Shown one piece after another: positions 8,754-17,178 of a stretch of DNA of 64,000 nucleotides (position 1 is the stretch's first letter; the number at the start of each line of letters is the position of its first letter). Position numbers and translations under genes: made by a program. The notes beneath the pieces were generated by a model, which saw only the letters and a program-made list of their open reading frames with translations, was not told the origin of the DNA and ran no database searches. Source of the stretch: Micavibrio aeruginosavorus EPB (GTDB lineage: Bacteria > Pseudomonadota > Alphaproteobacteria > Micavibrionales > Micavibrionaceae); contig NC_020812.1 of NCBI RefSeq assembly GCF_000348745.1, forward strand, positions 2,055,444 to 2,119,443. The letters run 5' to 3'.

Positions 8754-9268
8754 CCAAAACACTGACCCGCGCCATCATCATCGCCGGATGCGCCCTGTCC
8801 TTATCCGCCTGTGAGGGGGCCAAGGAACAATTGGGCCTGACCCGTCAGGCGCCGGATGAATTTGCCGTTGTCAAACGCGCCCCGCTGGAAATGCCGCCGG
8901 ATTACACAATCCGTCCGCCCCGCCCCGGTGCCCCGCGCCCGCAGGAAATCGCCGTCACGGAAGAAGCCCGCAACGCCGTTCTGGGTGAAACAACCCGCAG
9001 CACGCAGGCCAGCGGTGCCGAAGCGGCCTTGCTGCAACAAACCGGTGGCGTTTACGCCGACCCATCCATTCGCGGCGTCGTTGATGCCGAAGCCACGATG
9101 TCCGACAAAGAGGACAAACCCGTGGCGACCCGCCTGCTGGGTCTGGGCAGCGGCAAGACCGAGGCGCAGATTGTTGATCCCGCCGCCGAGGCCGAGCGCA
9201 TCCGCACCAATACGGAAGCGGGAAAACCGGTCACCGATGGCGAAACGCCATCCATCAAGGACAAATAA
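8750..9268 (+). CDS. DUF3035 family lipoprotein
   Basis: This 172-residue protein has a lipoprotein signal ending in the lipobox LSAC (Cys at residue 21), so it should be lipid-modified and processed by the LspA encoded just upstream. The mature part is Pro/Ala/Glu-rich and disordered-looking, with the segment APDEFAVVKRAPLEMPPDY near residues 34-52, the signature of DUF3035 (also called beta-barrel assembly-like or unknown lipoprotein in alphaproteobacteria). The function is unknown. Its start overlaps the lspA stop by four bases and it ends the ribF-ileS-lspA unit at a terminator. Confidence 0.8.
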   Translation: MTKTLTRAIIIAGCALSLSACEGAKEQLGLTRQAPDEFAVVKRAPLEMPPDYTIRPPRPGAPRPQEIAVTEEARNAVLGETTRSTQASGAEAALLQQTGGVYADPSIRGVVDAEATMSDKEDKPVATRLLGLGSGKTEAQIVDPAAEAERIRTNTEAGKPVTDGETPSIKDK

Positions 9269-9286
9269 ATTCACCCCGGATGAAAT

Positions 9287-9317
9287 AAAAAACCCGCCAG
9301 ATATTGGCGGGTTTTTT
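9287..9317. terminator. Bidirectional intrinsic terminator between convergent genes
   Basis: AAAAAACCCGCCA (9287-9299) pairs with TGGCGGGTTTTTT (9305-9317) around a five-base loop, with A and T runs at both ends. It serves the lipoprotein gene on the plus strand and the unknown gene ending at 9339 on the minus strand. Confidence 0.9.
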
Positions 9318-9338
9318 ATTGATGACGACCACGATGAT

Positions 9339-10232
9339 TTAAGGGGACGGCAAAGTCCGCGCCGGGGGCATGGCCGGGCCGCTGCGTACATTTCCACCGC
9401 GCGGTAAGGCGTACAGGAACACGGGCCGTTCCAAATTATCCATCAAATATTGCAGCGACACATCCTCGCGCGCAACGGCAAGGTTAAACCGTGCCGCGCG
9501 GGACATTTCCATGGCCAACGTCATATAATCGTTCAGTCGTTTGTCCAGATCGGGCGTGACCTGAATGGGTTTCGGGTAGTTCTTGATGACCAGCAGCGTC
9601 GACGCCATCGACAGGCAGTCCTTCGCCAGATCGACCTGCTGGCTGGCCAGATCCAATCCCGCGGCCGTGACCTTGCCGAGAGAAATTTTTAAATCGCTCA
9701 CGGACGGGCGCGCCGTCTTGTCCTGCATAAAGGGGGCGGCAATATCGCGGTGTGTTTCATCGATCCGGCGCGCCGACAGCAGGAAATTTTTCAAGGTCGT
9801 ATGATAATCGGAAAAACTGTTCGTTTCACCGCGGAAAATGGGCATTGTTGGCACCACTTGGACATTCAGCTCCTGCAAATATTGCAAACGCAACAGACGG
9901 TCGCGCGTCATGCGATCAATCGTGCTTTGCTCCTGCGGGCAATGTTCAATCACGGTTTTGATGTGGTTGGTCACCATGGACGCCAGAATACCACCCTTGC
10001 GCACGGCCCCCAGAATGCGGCCCGCGATGGTCTTGTCCAGATCCTTCATGCCATCATAGGCGCGATCACATTCATTCTTTGACGCGCGGGCATTAAACGC
10101 GGCGGCCAACGCCCAGTCCTTGAATGTGGACAGCGGAACGGGCGCATCGCTATTGATCTGATCAAAGCTTTTATCAAGTTCACGCAGAGCATCGACAGTG
10201 GCGTCGTGCAAATTCCAATTATACGGCTTCAT
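9339..10232 (-). CDS. Unknown protein, second of a tandem paralog pair (YNWxLHD family)
   Basis: I do not recognise this 297-residue protein. It is predicted soluble and mostly helical. It shares three landmarks with the next gene upstream (10282-11130): YNWNLHD at residues 4-10, AAFNARAS near 49, and RPVFLY near residue 271, so both belong to one family with the same length and layout. A Pro-rich tail of about 20 residues follows the last motif. There is no signal peptide, and the ATG at 10232 (GGGG upstream) is preferred over a TTG three bases earlier. The 49-base gap to the upstream paralog suggests one transcript. Confidence 0.7.
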   Translation of the reverse strand: MKPYNWNLHDATVDALRELDKSFDQINSDAPVPLSTFKDWALAAAFNARASKNECDRAYDGMKDLDKTIAGRILGAVRKGGILASMVTNHIKTVIEHCPQEQSTIDRMTRDRLLRLQYLQELNVQVVPTMPIFRGETNSFSDYHTTLKNFLLSARRIDETHRDIAAPFMQDKTARPSVSDLKISLGKVTAAGLDLASQQVDLAKDCLSMASTLLVIKNYPKPIQVTPDLDKRLNDYMTLAMEMSRAARFNLAVAREDVSLQYLMDNLERPVFLYALPRGGNVRSGPAMPPARTLPSP

Positions 10233-10281
10233 CAAAAACCCCAGATATCCTGTTTTTTACGCCGGCTTTTGCCGGTCATTT

Positions 10282-11130
10282 TTACTTTTTGAAATTATAG
10301 AGAAACGCCGGACGTTGTACATCCCGTGCGTAATATGCCCCACGCAATAATTGATCGGCCAGCCCCAGATCGTTCCCGGCCCCGCGTGTCAGGGCCTGTG
10401 CCAGATAGGTAAACAACATCGACACATCCTCGTCCCCGCTGATATTGGCCACCCGTTCGGATGCGGCACACACCACGGCGCGTTGGGATATTTTCTGTTT
10501 CAAAACGGCATGATCCAACGCCTGCTCCGCCATCGCGTCACAGGCATGGGCCAGCCGGTTCCGCCGGACCTGCGCATCATCGCCGGACACGGGTGCGCCA
10601 TCGTCACGGCGATCAACCACCTCGTCAAAGGCGCTGCTGGCCAGAAAATGGACGCGATCCATTTCAATTTCCGTCCGGCGCGCGGATTGTTTGGCAAATT
10701 CGGCCATATTGGGAATGGCGATCAGCATGTTGCTGGTCGCGTGAGCCTGTTGTTTCTGCTCCTGCGCAACCTGGCCCCAGAATTGAATATAATCGCGCAA
10801 TTTCGCGTCATATTCGGCTTCGGGAAAATCGCCGATGACCGATGCCATGTGGCGGCCAATCGCTTCAAGGCGCGTATTACATTTCACAACGTGATTGCGC
10901 ATATTGCCCAGCAGAATCGTGACCGCGTCCTGCCACGCGACTTGATATTGCATCAGGCCAAACCGCCCGGCGCGGGCATTAAACGATTCTTTCAGCGCCA
11001 GTTTTTTCAGCGCGGCCAGCGTTTGCGGCGTGGCCGGAACGGTCAGCGCAGTGACGGATTCAGCCAACCCCGCCATCCCCGCCCGGGTCTGGTCGTGCAA
11101 GCCCCAATTATATGTATTGTGCGTTGTCAT
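10282..11130 (-). CDS. Unknown protein, first of a tandem paralog pair (YNWxLHD family)
   Basis: This 282-residue protein of no recognised family is mainly helical, without signal peptide or membrane segment. Landmarks are NTYNWGLHDQTRAG at residues 5-18, ESFNARAG near 48, and RPAFLYNFKK at the very C-terminus. The same three motifs in the same order occur in the downstream paralog at 9339-10232; sequence between them has diverged widely. It is transcribed away from the M16 peptidase genes. A promoter with TTGACA (11161-11166) and CTAACG (11138-11143) would start transcription almost at the ATG, and no strong Shine-Dalgarno is visible. Confidence 0.7.
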   Translation of the reverse strand: MTTHNTYNWGLHDQTRAGMAGLAESVTALTVPATPQTLAALKKLALKESFNARAGRFGLMQYQVAWQDAVTILLGNMRNHVVKCNTRLEAIGRHMASVIGDFPEAEYDAKLRDYIQFWGQVAQEQKQQAHATSNMLIAIPNMAEFAKQSARRTEIEMDRVHFLASSAFDEVVDRRDDGAPVSGDDAQVRRNRLAHACDAMAEQALDHAVLKQKISQRAVVCAASERVANISGDEDVSMLFTYLAQALTRGAGNDLGLADQLLRGAYYARDVQRPAFLYNFKK

Positions 11131-11137
11131 GGCCTGA

Positions 11138-11166
11138 CGTTAGCGTCTTTTTGTCAGTTATGTCAA
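11138..11166 (-). promoter_or_regulatory. Candidate promoter of the YNWxLHD pair
   Basis: On the minus strand a consensus -35 TTGACA (11161-11166) is followed after 17 bases by CTAACG (11138-11143). The predicted start of transcription falls at or within one base of the ATG at 11130, so a leaderless mRNA is possible. Confidence 0.4.
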
Positions 11167-11172
11167 AGTTTT

Positions 11173-11194
11173 AAACCCCCTTTATTTGGGGTTT
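11173..11194. other. Terminator-like hairpin between divergent genes
   Basis: AAACCCC and GGGGTTTT pair around an eight-base loop, placed between two divergently transcribed genes. No gene ends here, so its purpose is unclear; it would fall in the leader of the M16 operon if that starts upstream. Confidence 0.4.
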
Positions 11195-11228
11195 TGCTTT
11201 GCCCCGATTCTCGGGTAAACCAGAAGAC

Positions 11229-12749
11229 ATGAAACACATTTTGATTCCTGTTTTTATTGGTTTTTTCCTCATCTCCCCGTCCGTCTTGGCCCAGGGCCAG
11301 ACCGACCTCGGCCAGACAACGGTCCAGGCGCCTGTCACGGACCCCGCATTACCGCAACGCACAAAAATTTTTGGCGCGGAAGAGGCCACGCTGGCCAACG
11401 GGCTGCGCATCGTGGTCATTCCCAATCACCGCGCCCCCGTGGTCAGCCATATGGTGTGGTACCGCGTCGGCGCCATCGACGAACCCGCCGGGCAATCGGG
11501 CATCGCGCACTTTCTGGAACATTTGATGTTCAAGGGATCGGAAAACGTACCCCCGGGTGAATTTTCCAAACGCGTGCGCGCGATGGGCGGGAATGACAAT
11601 GCCTTTACGTCCCAGGATTATACCGCCTATTTCCAATCCATCGCCGCTGACCGTCTGGAAGATGTTATGGCGATGGAGGCCGACCGGATGCGCGGCCTGA
11701 CCCTGCCTGCGGATCAGGTTTTGTCCGAACGCGATGTCGTATTGGAGGAACGTCGTCAAAACACCGACAGCAACCCCAACGCCCAGATGCATGAACAAAT
11801 GCGCCATGCGCTGTTCCCCGGTCATCCCTATGGCATTCCGGTGATTGGTTGGCCGTATGAAATTGCAAAACTGTCCCGTGAAAACGCGATGGATTTTCAC
11901 AATAAATGGTACGCCCCCAACAACGCGACCGTGGTGATTTCGGGCGATGTAAAATTGGCCGACATTATGCCGATCGTTGAAAAAACATATGGCGCGGTTG
12001 TCGCTCGCGACGTCCCCGCACGCACCGCACCGCCGGTGATGAATGTACCGGGCGAATCCCGCATCGTGATGCAGTCCGCGCGTGTGCACCAGCCGGTATT
12101 TCAGCGCATGATCCGCATGCCGTCCCTGCGCCAGAACCGCAACGATGCCATTGCGTTACAAGTTGCGGAAAGCATCCTGTCCGATGGCGCGTCATCCCGT
12201 TTGTATAAAGCGCTGGTGGTCGATCAGAAAGTCGCCGTCGGTGCCGGTTTTTCGTACAACCCCACCGCATGGGATGATGCGACCGCCGCCCTCTATGCCA
12301 TTCCCGTCGACGGCGTCGCCATGGACGCCATAGAGGCGGCCACCGATGCGATTATCGCCACATTCGCCCGCGATGGCGTCACCGATGACGAACTGGCCAC
12401 CGCCAAAATTCGAATGAAGGACAGCGCCGCTCTGGCCCGCGATAGTTTACAGGGCCCGGCCATGATCTTCGGCCAGACCATCACCACCGGCGGCACGATT
12501 GACGATGTCGAATATTGGGCCGATGACATTGATGCGGTAACCGCCGCCGATATTAAACGCGTGGCGCAATATTTGATCAAACCGGCGGGCACGCATGGCC
12601 GCGGTGTCACAGGGTGGATTTTACCCGCCCCCACACCCGATAAAATCATTAGCGAAGACGAACCGGTCCCCGCAGAAAATGCCACGCCGGAGACCACAAC
12701 ACCCGCCAACGATAACGCCACCAACAGCACAGATGGGGCCCAACAATGA
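11229..12749 (+). CDS. M16 family zinc metallopeptidase, catalytic subunit type
   Basis: This 506-residue protein has a signal peptide of about 21 residues (ILIPVFIGFFLISPSVLA) and so is periplasmic or outer-membrane associated. The inverted zinc motif HFLEH is at residues 94-98, with the third-ligand region LEERRQNTDSNP about 75 residues later. Family members of this size cleave peptides, often as a heterodimer of one active and one inactive-motif subunit. That is the arrangement here: the next gene overlaps by four bases and lacks the zinc motif. A Pro/Thr/Asn-rich tail of about 35 residues ends the protein. ATG 11229 is chosen because the signal peptide starts there. Confidence 0.92.
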   Translation: MKHILIPVFIGFFLISPSVLAQGQTDLGQTTVQAPVTDPALPQRTKIFGAEEATLANGLRIVVIPNHRAPVVSHMVWYRVGAIDEPAGQSGIAHFLEHLMFKGSENVPPGEFSKRVRAMGGNDNAFTSQDYTAYFQSIAADRLEDVMAMEADRMRGLTLPADQVLSERDVVLEERRQNTDSNPNAQMHEQMRHALFPGHPYGIPVIGWPYEIAKLSRENAMDFHNKWYAPNNATVVISGDVKLADIMPIVEKTYGAVVARDVPARTAPPVMNVPGESRIVMQSARVHQPVFQRMIRMPSLRQNRNDAIALQVAESILSDGASSRLYKALVVDQKVAVGAGFSYNPTAWDDATAALYAIPVDGVAMDAIEAATDAIIATFARDGVTDDELATAKIRMKDSAALARDSLQGPAMIFGQTITTGGTIDDVEYWADDIDAVTAADIKRVAQYLIKPAGTHGRGVTGWILPAPTPDKIISEDEPVPAENATPETTTPANDNATNSTDGAQQ

Positions 12750-14155
12750 AACCCCTGATCCTCAGCGCCGTTCTCATCCTCAGTGTCGCCGCCCCCGCCA
12801 TCACCCCCGCATGGGCGGCGGAGGTGACGACCATAGAATCATCCGTCAACGCAGAGCCAGCCGAGCGCTTCCTTGATATTCGCTCCGTCACCAGTGATGG
12901 CGGTATTACCGCATGGTTTTTGGAAGATCATTCGGTCCCGGCCATCGCGATTGAATTCGCCTTCGCCGGCGCGGGGGCCTCGCTGGACCCGCAAGACAAG
13001 CAGGGGCTGGCCCGGTTGGCATCGAACACACTGGACGAAGGTGCCGCAGATATGGATTCGCAAGCCTTCCAGAAAACACTGACCGACAATTCCATCTCCC
13101 TGCGATTCGATGTGGGGCGCGATGATTTTTTTAGTTCATTGAAAAGCTTGACCCGTCACCGCGATCTGGCCACCGATTTGATGGCCAAGGCCCTGACCTC
13201 GCCGCGGTTCGATCAAGACCCCATCGACCGGATGAAGGCCGCGAATATCAGCCGGATTAAATCACAATTGTCCGACCCCGATTGGATCGCCGCGCGCATT
13301 ATGAATGACGTGGCCTTTGCCGGGCACCCCTACGCCATGAACAGCGGCGGTACAGTCAGCGGTTTCGCCGCAATCACCGCGGACGACCTGCGCCATTTCA
13401 CAACAACCAGCTTCGCCCGCGATAATTTATTGGTTGCCGTGGCCGGGGACATTACCGAAGACGAATTAAAACCCCTGCTGGACAAAATGTTCGGGGCCCT
13501 GCCGGAAAAATCGCAAATCCAGACCATTTCGGATCTGACCATTCAGGGCGGCAACACCATCACCCTGTTTGACAAGGATGTGCCGCAAACATCCATTCAA
13601 ATGATGCAGGGTGGTATTGACCGTTCCGATCCCGATTATCACGCCGCACAGGTGATGAACTTTATCCTTGGGTCGTCTGGCTTCGGCAGCCGCCTGACCG
13701 AAGAAATCCGTGAAAAACGCGGCCTGACCTATGGCATCTATTCATCGATGTACCAGCTGGACCATGTCAAGGCGCTGAGCGTGTCCACCTCCACCCGGAA
13801 TGACAAGGCCGGCGAAGTGATGGGCCTGATCCGCACGGAATGGATCAAAATGCGCGACGAACCCGTCAGCGCGGATGAATTAAAGGCCGCGCAGGATTAC
13901 CTGACCGGGTCCATGCCACTGGCCCTGACGTCGACACAGGGCATTGCCGGACTGATCCTGGGCCTGCGGCTGGATGATCTGCCCATTGATTATCTGGATG
14001 GCATTACCGCGCGTTATAATGCCATTACGGCGGATGATGTGGCGCGCGTATCCAAACGCCTGCTGACCCCGGATGCGATGACCACGGTGATTGTCGGCAA
14101 ACCCGAAGGCATCACACCGACCACAACCCGTACGGATTTACCCAATGTTGAATAA
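12746..14155 (+). CDS. M16 family peptidase-like protein lacking the zinc motif
   Basis: This 469-residue protein carries a signal peptide ending near AWA-AE (residue 24). It is colinear with M16 peptidases, but at the zinc site reads QGLARLASNTLDEG, with no HxxEH. The C-terminal Arg/Tyr segment typical of the family is kept (REKRGLTYGIYSS near residue 328). Together these suggest the non-catalytic partner that completes the substrate chamber of the upstream subunit, as in other bacterial two-gene M16 systems. Start and upstream stop overlap by ATGA, which would balance the two subunits. The 3' end overlaps the start of pgi by 11 bases. Confidence 0.9.
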   Translation: MKPLILSAVLILSVAAPAITPAWAAEVTTIESSVNAEPAERFLDIRSVTSDGGITAWFLEDHSVPAIAIEFAFAGAGASLDPQDKQGLARLASNTLDEGAADMDSQAFQKTLTDNSISLRFDVGRDDFFSSLKSLTRHRDLATDLMAKALTSPRFDQDPIDRMKAANISRIKSQLSDPDWIAARIMNDVAFAGHPYAMNSGGTVSGFAAITADDLRHFTTTSFARDNLLVAVAGDITEDELKPLLDKMFGALPEKSQIQTISDLTIQGGNTITLFDKDVPQTSIQMMQGGIDRSDPDYHAAQVMNFILGSSGFGSRLTEEIREKRGLTYGIYSSMYQLDHVKALSVSTSTRNDKAGEVMGLIRTEWIKMRDEPVSADELKAAQDYLTGSMPLALTSTQGIAGLILGLRLDDLPIDYLDGITARYNAITADDVARVSKRLLTPDAMTTVIVGKPEGITPTTTRTDLPNVE

Positions 14156-15722
14156 CACGCTCCCCGAATGGGTGACGCTGGACACGCATGCGCGCACCAT
14201 GCGCTATGTGCATATGAATGATTTGATGCATGCGGATCGCGCAAAGGCCATGCGCCTGTCGTTGCCGGGCCTGTATGCCGATTTTTCGCGCCAGCGCATG
14301 AATGATGATACGCTTGGCTTGCTCCTGGCCCTCGCCCGCGCCTGTGATTTAGAGGGCTGGCGTGACCGCATGTTCAGCGGTGCGCCCATTAACACAACGG
14401 AAAACCGCGCCGTTTTACACACCGCCCTGCGCCGCCCGGCAAAGGACAGCGTCATCGTCGATGGTGAAAACGTCATGCCGTTCATCCATGACGTCCTGAA
14501 CCGGATGAAAACCATCACCGACGCCATTCATTCCGGTGCATGGACGGGCCATACGGGCAAGCGCATCACCACCATCATCAATATCGGCATTGGTGGATCG
14601 GATCTGGGCCCGCACATGGTGGTCGAAGCCCTGCGCCCGTTCCATGTCGATGGCATCACCGTGAAATTCGTATCGAATGTCGACGGCACCCATTTGCACA
14701 ATGCCCTGCAAGGGTGTGACCCGGCCACGACCTTGTTCCTGATTGCATCGAAAACATTCACGACGCAGGAAACCATGAAAAACGCGCAAACGGCGCGGGC
14801 CTGGTTGCTGGCGAAACTGAAGAAGGACGATGCGATTGCCAAGCATTTCATCGCCCTGTCCACCAATGAAAAGGCCGTGACGGACTTCGGCATCCACCCC
14901 GATAACATGTTGCCCTTCCGCGACTGGGTCGGTGGACGGTTCAGCCTGTGGTCATCCATCGGATTATCCATCGCACTGGCCGTTGGCTTCGATCATTTCC
15001 GCAGCCTGCTGGATGGCGCGAACGCCATGGACCGGCATTTTCAGACGGCCCCCCTGCACCAGAACCTGCCCGTTCTTATGGGCCTGATCGGTGTATGGAA
15101 CCGCAATTTTATGAACTGTTCCGGTCTGGCCGTCCTGCCCTATGACCAGAATTTGATCCACCTGCCCGCTTTCCTGCAACAGGTGGACATGGAATCGAAC
15201 GGCAAGCGCGTCAACCGTGATGGCGAGGCATTACCCTATGCCACGGCACCGATCGTCTTCGGCGAGCCGGGCACGAACGGGCAACATGCGTTTTATCAGA
15301 TGTTGCATCAGGGGACCGATATCGTACCGTGTGAATTTATCGGATCCCGCGAAACTTTTGCACCCTATGCCGACCACCACCACATCCTGCTCGCCAACAT
15401 GATCGCGCAGGCGCAAGCCCTGATGACCGGGCGCAGCGAGGAACAATCCAACAACAACCCGCACCAGACCTTCCCCGGCAACCGCCCATCGGTCACATTG
15501 CTGTTTGACCGGATGGACGCCTTCAATCTGGGGCAACTGATCGCCCTGTATGAACACCGGGTCTTCGTTCAGGGGATTATCTGGGGCATCAATTCTTTTG
15601 ACCAGTATGGGGTCGAGCTGGGTAAGATTCTTGCGAATTCCGTTCTGGATTCGGGAAAAAACCCGGAATCTCAAGGCCAAATCGACCCCGCCGGGGCCGC
15701 TTTGCTGTCCCTGCTCGCCTAA
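14145..15722 (+). CDS. pgi: Glucose-6-phosphate isomerase
   Basis: This 525-residue cytoplasmic enzyme interconverts glucose 6-phosphate and fructose 6-phosphate. Motifs seen are NIGIGGSDLGPH near residue 146, GGRFSLWSSIGLS near 266 (PGI signature 1), GQHAFYQMLHQGTD near 377 and VFVQGIIWGINSFDQYGVELGK near 477 (signature 2 with the catalytic lysine). Length agrees with the family (about 540). ATG 14145 lies inside the end of the M16 gene (11-base overlap) with only a weak ribosome binding site, so translation may be coupled. No terminator of clear quality follows. Confidence 0.96.
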   Translation: MLNNTLPEWVTLDTHARTMRYVHMNDLMHADRAKAMRLSLPGLYADFSRQRMNDDTLGLLLALARACDLEGWRDRMFSGAPINTTENRAVLHTALRRPAKDSVIVDGENVMPFIHDVLNRMKTITDAIHSGAWTGHTGKRITTIINIGIGGSDLGPHMVVEALRPFHVDGITVKFVSNVDGTHLHNALQGCDPATTLFLIASKTFTTQETMKNAQTARAWLLAKLKKDDAIAKHFIALSTNEKAVTDFGIHPDNMLPFRDWVGGRFSLWSSIGLSIALAVGFDHFRSLLDGANAMDRHFQTAPLHQNLPVLMGLIGVWNRNFMNCSGLAVLPYDQNLIHLPAFLQQVDMESNGKRVNRDGEALPYATAPIVFGEPGTNGQHAFYQMLHQGTDIVPCEFIGSRETFAPYADHHHILLANMIAQAQALMTGRSEEQSNNNPHQTFPGNRPSVTLLFDRMDAFNLGQLIALYEHRVFVQGIIWGINSFDQYGVELGKILANSVLDSGKNPESQGQIDPAGAALLSLLA

Positions 15723-15836
15723 AAATGAAGGGCTAACACCCGGATATTTAAGATTTTTTAGGCTCCGTCCGGTAGGATGGACGGAACGAATAAGAACAAA
15801 AACGCAAAAATTGCGTGTGTGAGGATACCCCGCCCG

Positions 15837-17117
15837 ATGAGTACTGGCCTGCAAAAACTGACGCAGTCCGAACTGGATGAAATCATCCGCAAGCATATGC
15901 GCTTCATCAGCGGCATACGGGGCGGTGCGCGCGCGGTCGTAAAATTCAAAGATTTATCCGGCCTGCATTTCCGCAAGGGCGATTTGTCACAGGCCGATTT
16001 CACCGGGTCCATCCTGATCAACGCCAATATGTCGAATGCGACATTCAAGGGTGTGTCGTTTTTTGCCTGTGACATGCGCGGGGCCAATTTGGAAAACGCC
16101 TGTTTCGCCCGCGCCGATTTTCGCGGCGCAACGGTCGTTGGCGCGAATTTGACCGGGGCCGATTTTGAAAAGGCCGACATGCGCGAAGGCGTTATTCTGG
16201 AACGCAACCCGACCAACAAAACATTGTCGGGCAGCATCAACAATTCCAAAGCCAAAACGATTTTCAGCGGATCGCGTTTGTCGGAAACCAACCTGTCCGG
16301 GGCCAGCGCAAATTATGCAGACTTCTCCGACGCCGATTTGTCCGGTGTCATCGTCAACGACGCCGATTTTTCCAACGCGAACTTTGAAGGCGCGAACCTG
16401 TCCGGGGCTGATTTTACGGGATCAAACCTGAAAAACGCCAACATGAAATCGTCCATTATTTCCGGCACAAAACTGGACGAAGCCGAAACGGCGGGCACAA
16501 ATATGACCGACGCCCTGACCGAAGATAAAATGGGCAGCAAGCTGGAAGCGCTTGGCAAAACATTGGAACAATTACTGGAAGAACATACCGCATGGATCGC
16601 AACGGCGGGAAAATCGGGCACACGGCTGGATTTATCCGGTTATGATTTGCGCCATGTTTTGAATCTCAAAAAATTCTCGCTCACCGCCGTCAAGGCTGTG
16701 GGGGCTAACTTCCTGAATCAGGATTTACAAGGGGCCAGCCTGCAAAGCGCGGTGATGGACCGCGCTGATTTCCGCGACACGAAACTGGCCAATGCCGATT
16801 TTCGCGGCACATCGCTGAAGAACGGATTATTTTCCCGCGCCAATCTGGTCGGGGCAAATTTGTCGCCGCTGATCTTCCCCAACCCCGATGGGTCGAAGCG
16901 GTTGCAACGCGTCAACCTGTCCGGGGCCAATCTGCGCTATGCGATCCTCAGCAACGCCGTACTGGCTGATTGTCTTCTGGTCGGGGCGGATTTGTCTTAC
17001 GCCGTTATGCATGATTGTGATTTGCGCAGGGCCGACCTGACGGGCGCGATTCTGGATAATGCCGATTTCCACGGTGCCCTGCTGAACGACGTGATCAGCG
17101 ACCGCAAACTGGGGTAA
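15837..17117 (+). CDS. Pentapeptide-repeat protein
   Basis: This 426-residue protein has an N-terminal lead of about 35 residues (LTQSELDEIIRKHMRFI), then two long runs of A(D/N)LxX pentapeptides: roughly residues 45-230 and 295-420. A less regular region of about 60 residues with an acidic helix (KLEALGKTLEQLLEEH) separates them. Such runs fold as right-handed quadrilateral beta-helices; functions in the family range from DNA mimicry to scaffolding, and none can be assigned here. No signal peptide is present. The start is uncertain: ATG 15837 has GAGGA 11 bases before it, while ATG 15777 would add 20 unusual residues. Confidence 0.85.
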   Translation: MSTGLQKLTQSELDEIIRKHMRFISGIRGGARAVVKFKDLSGLHFRKGDLSQADFTGSILINANMSNATFKGVSFFACDMRGANLENACFARADFRGATVVGANLTGADFEKADMREGVILERNPTNKTLSGSINNSKAKTIFSGSRLSETNLSGASANYADFSDADLSGVIVNDADFSNANFEGANLSGADFTGSNLKNANMKSSIISGTKLDEAETAGTNMTDALTEDKMGSKLEALGKTLEQLLEEHTAWIATAGKSGTRLDLSGYDLRHVLNLKKFSLTAVKAVGANFLNQDLQGASLQSAVMDRADFRDTKLANADFRGTSLKNGLFSRANLVGANLSPLIFPNPDGSKRLQRVNLSGANLRYAILSNAVLADCLLVGADLSYAVMHDCDLRRADLTGAILDNADFHGALLNDVISDRKLG

Positions 17118-17143
17118 AACCCCGGATTTTTCCGATTTTTGGG

Positions 17144-17172
17144 CTGACTCGTCCCGCCCCAGCCGCTAATCT
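17144..17172 (+). promoter_or_regulatory. Candidate mutL promoter giving a leaderless mRNA
   Basis: CTGACT (17144-17149) and TAATCT (17167-17172) are 17 bases apart, and only six bases (GCCCCT) separate the -10 from the mutL ATG. Transcription would begin at or next to the start codon; no Shine-Dalgarno is present. Confidence 0.4.
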
Positions 17173-17178
17173 GCCCCT

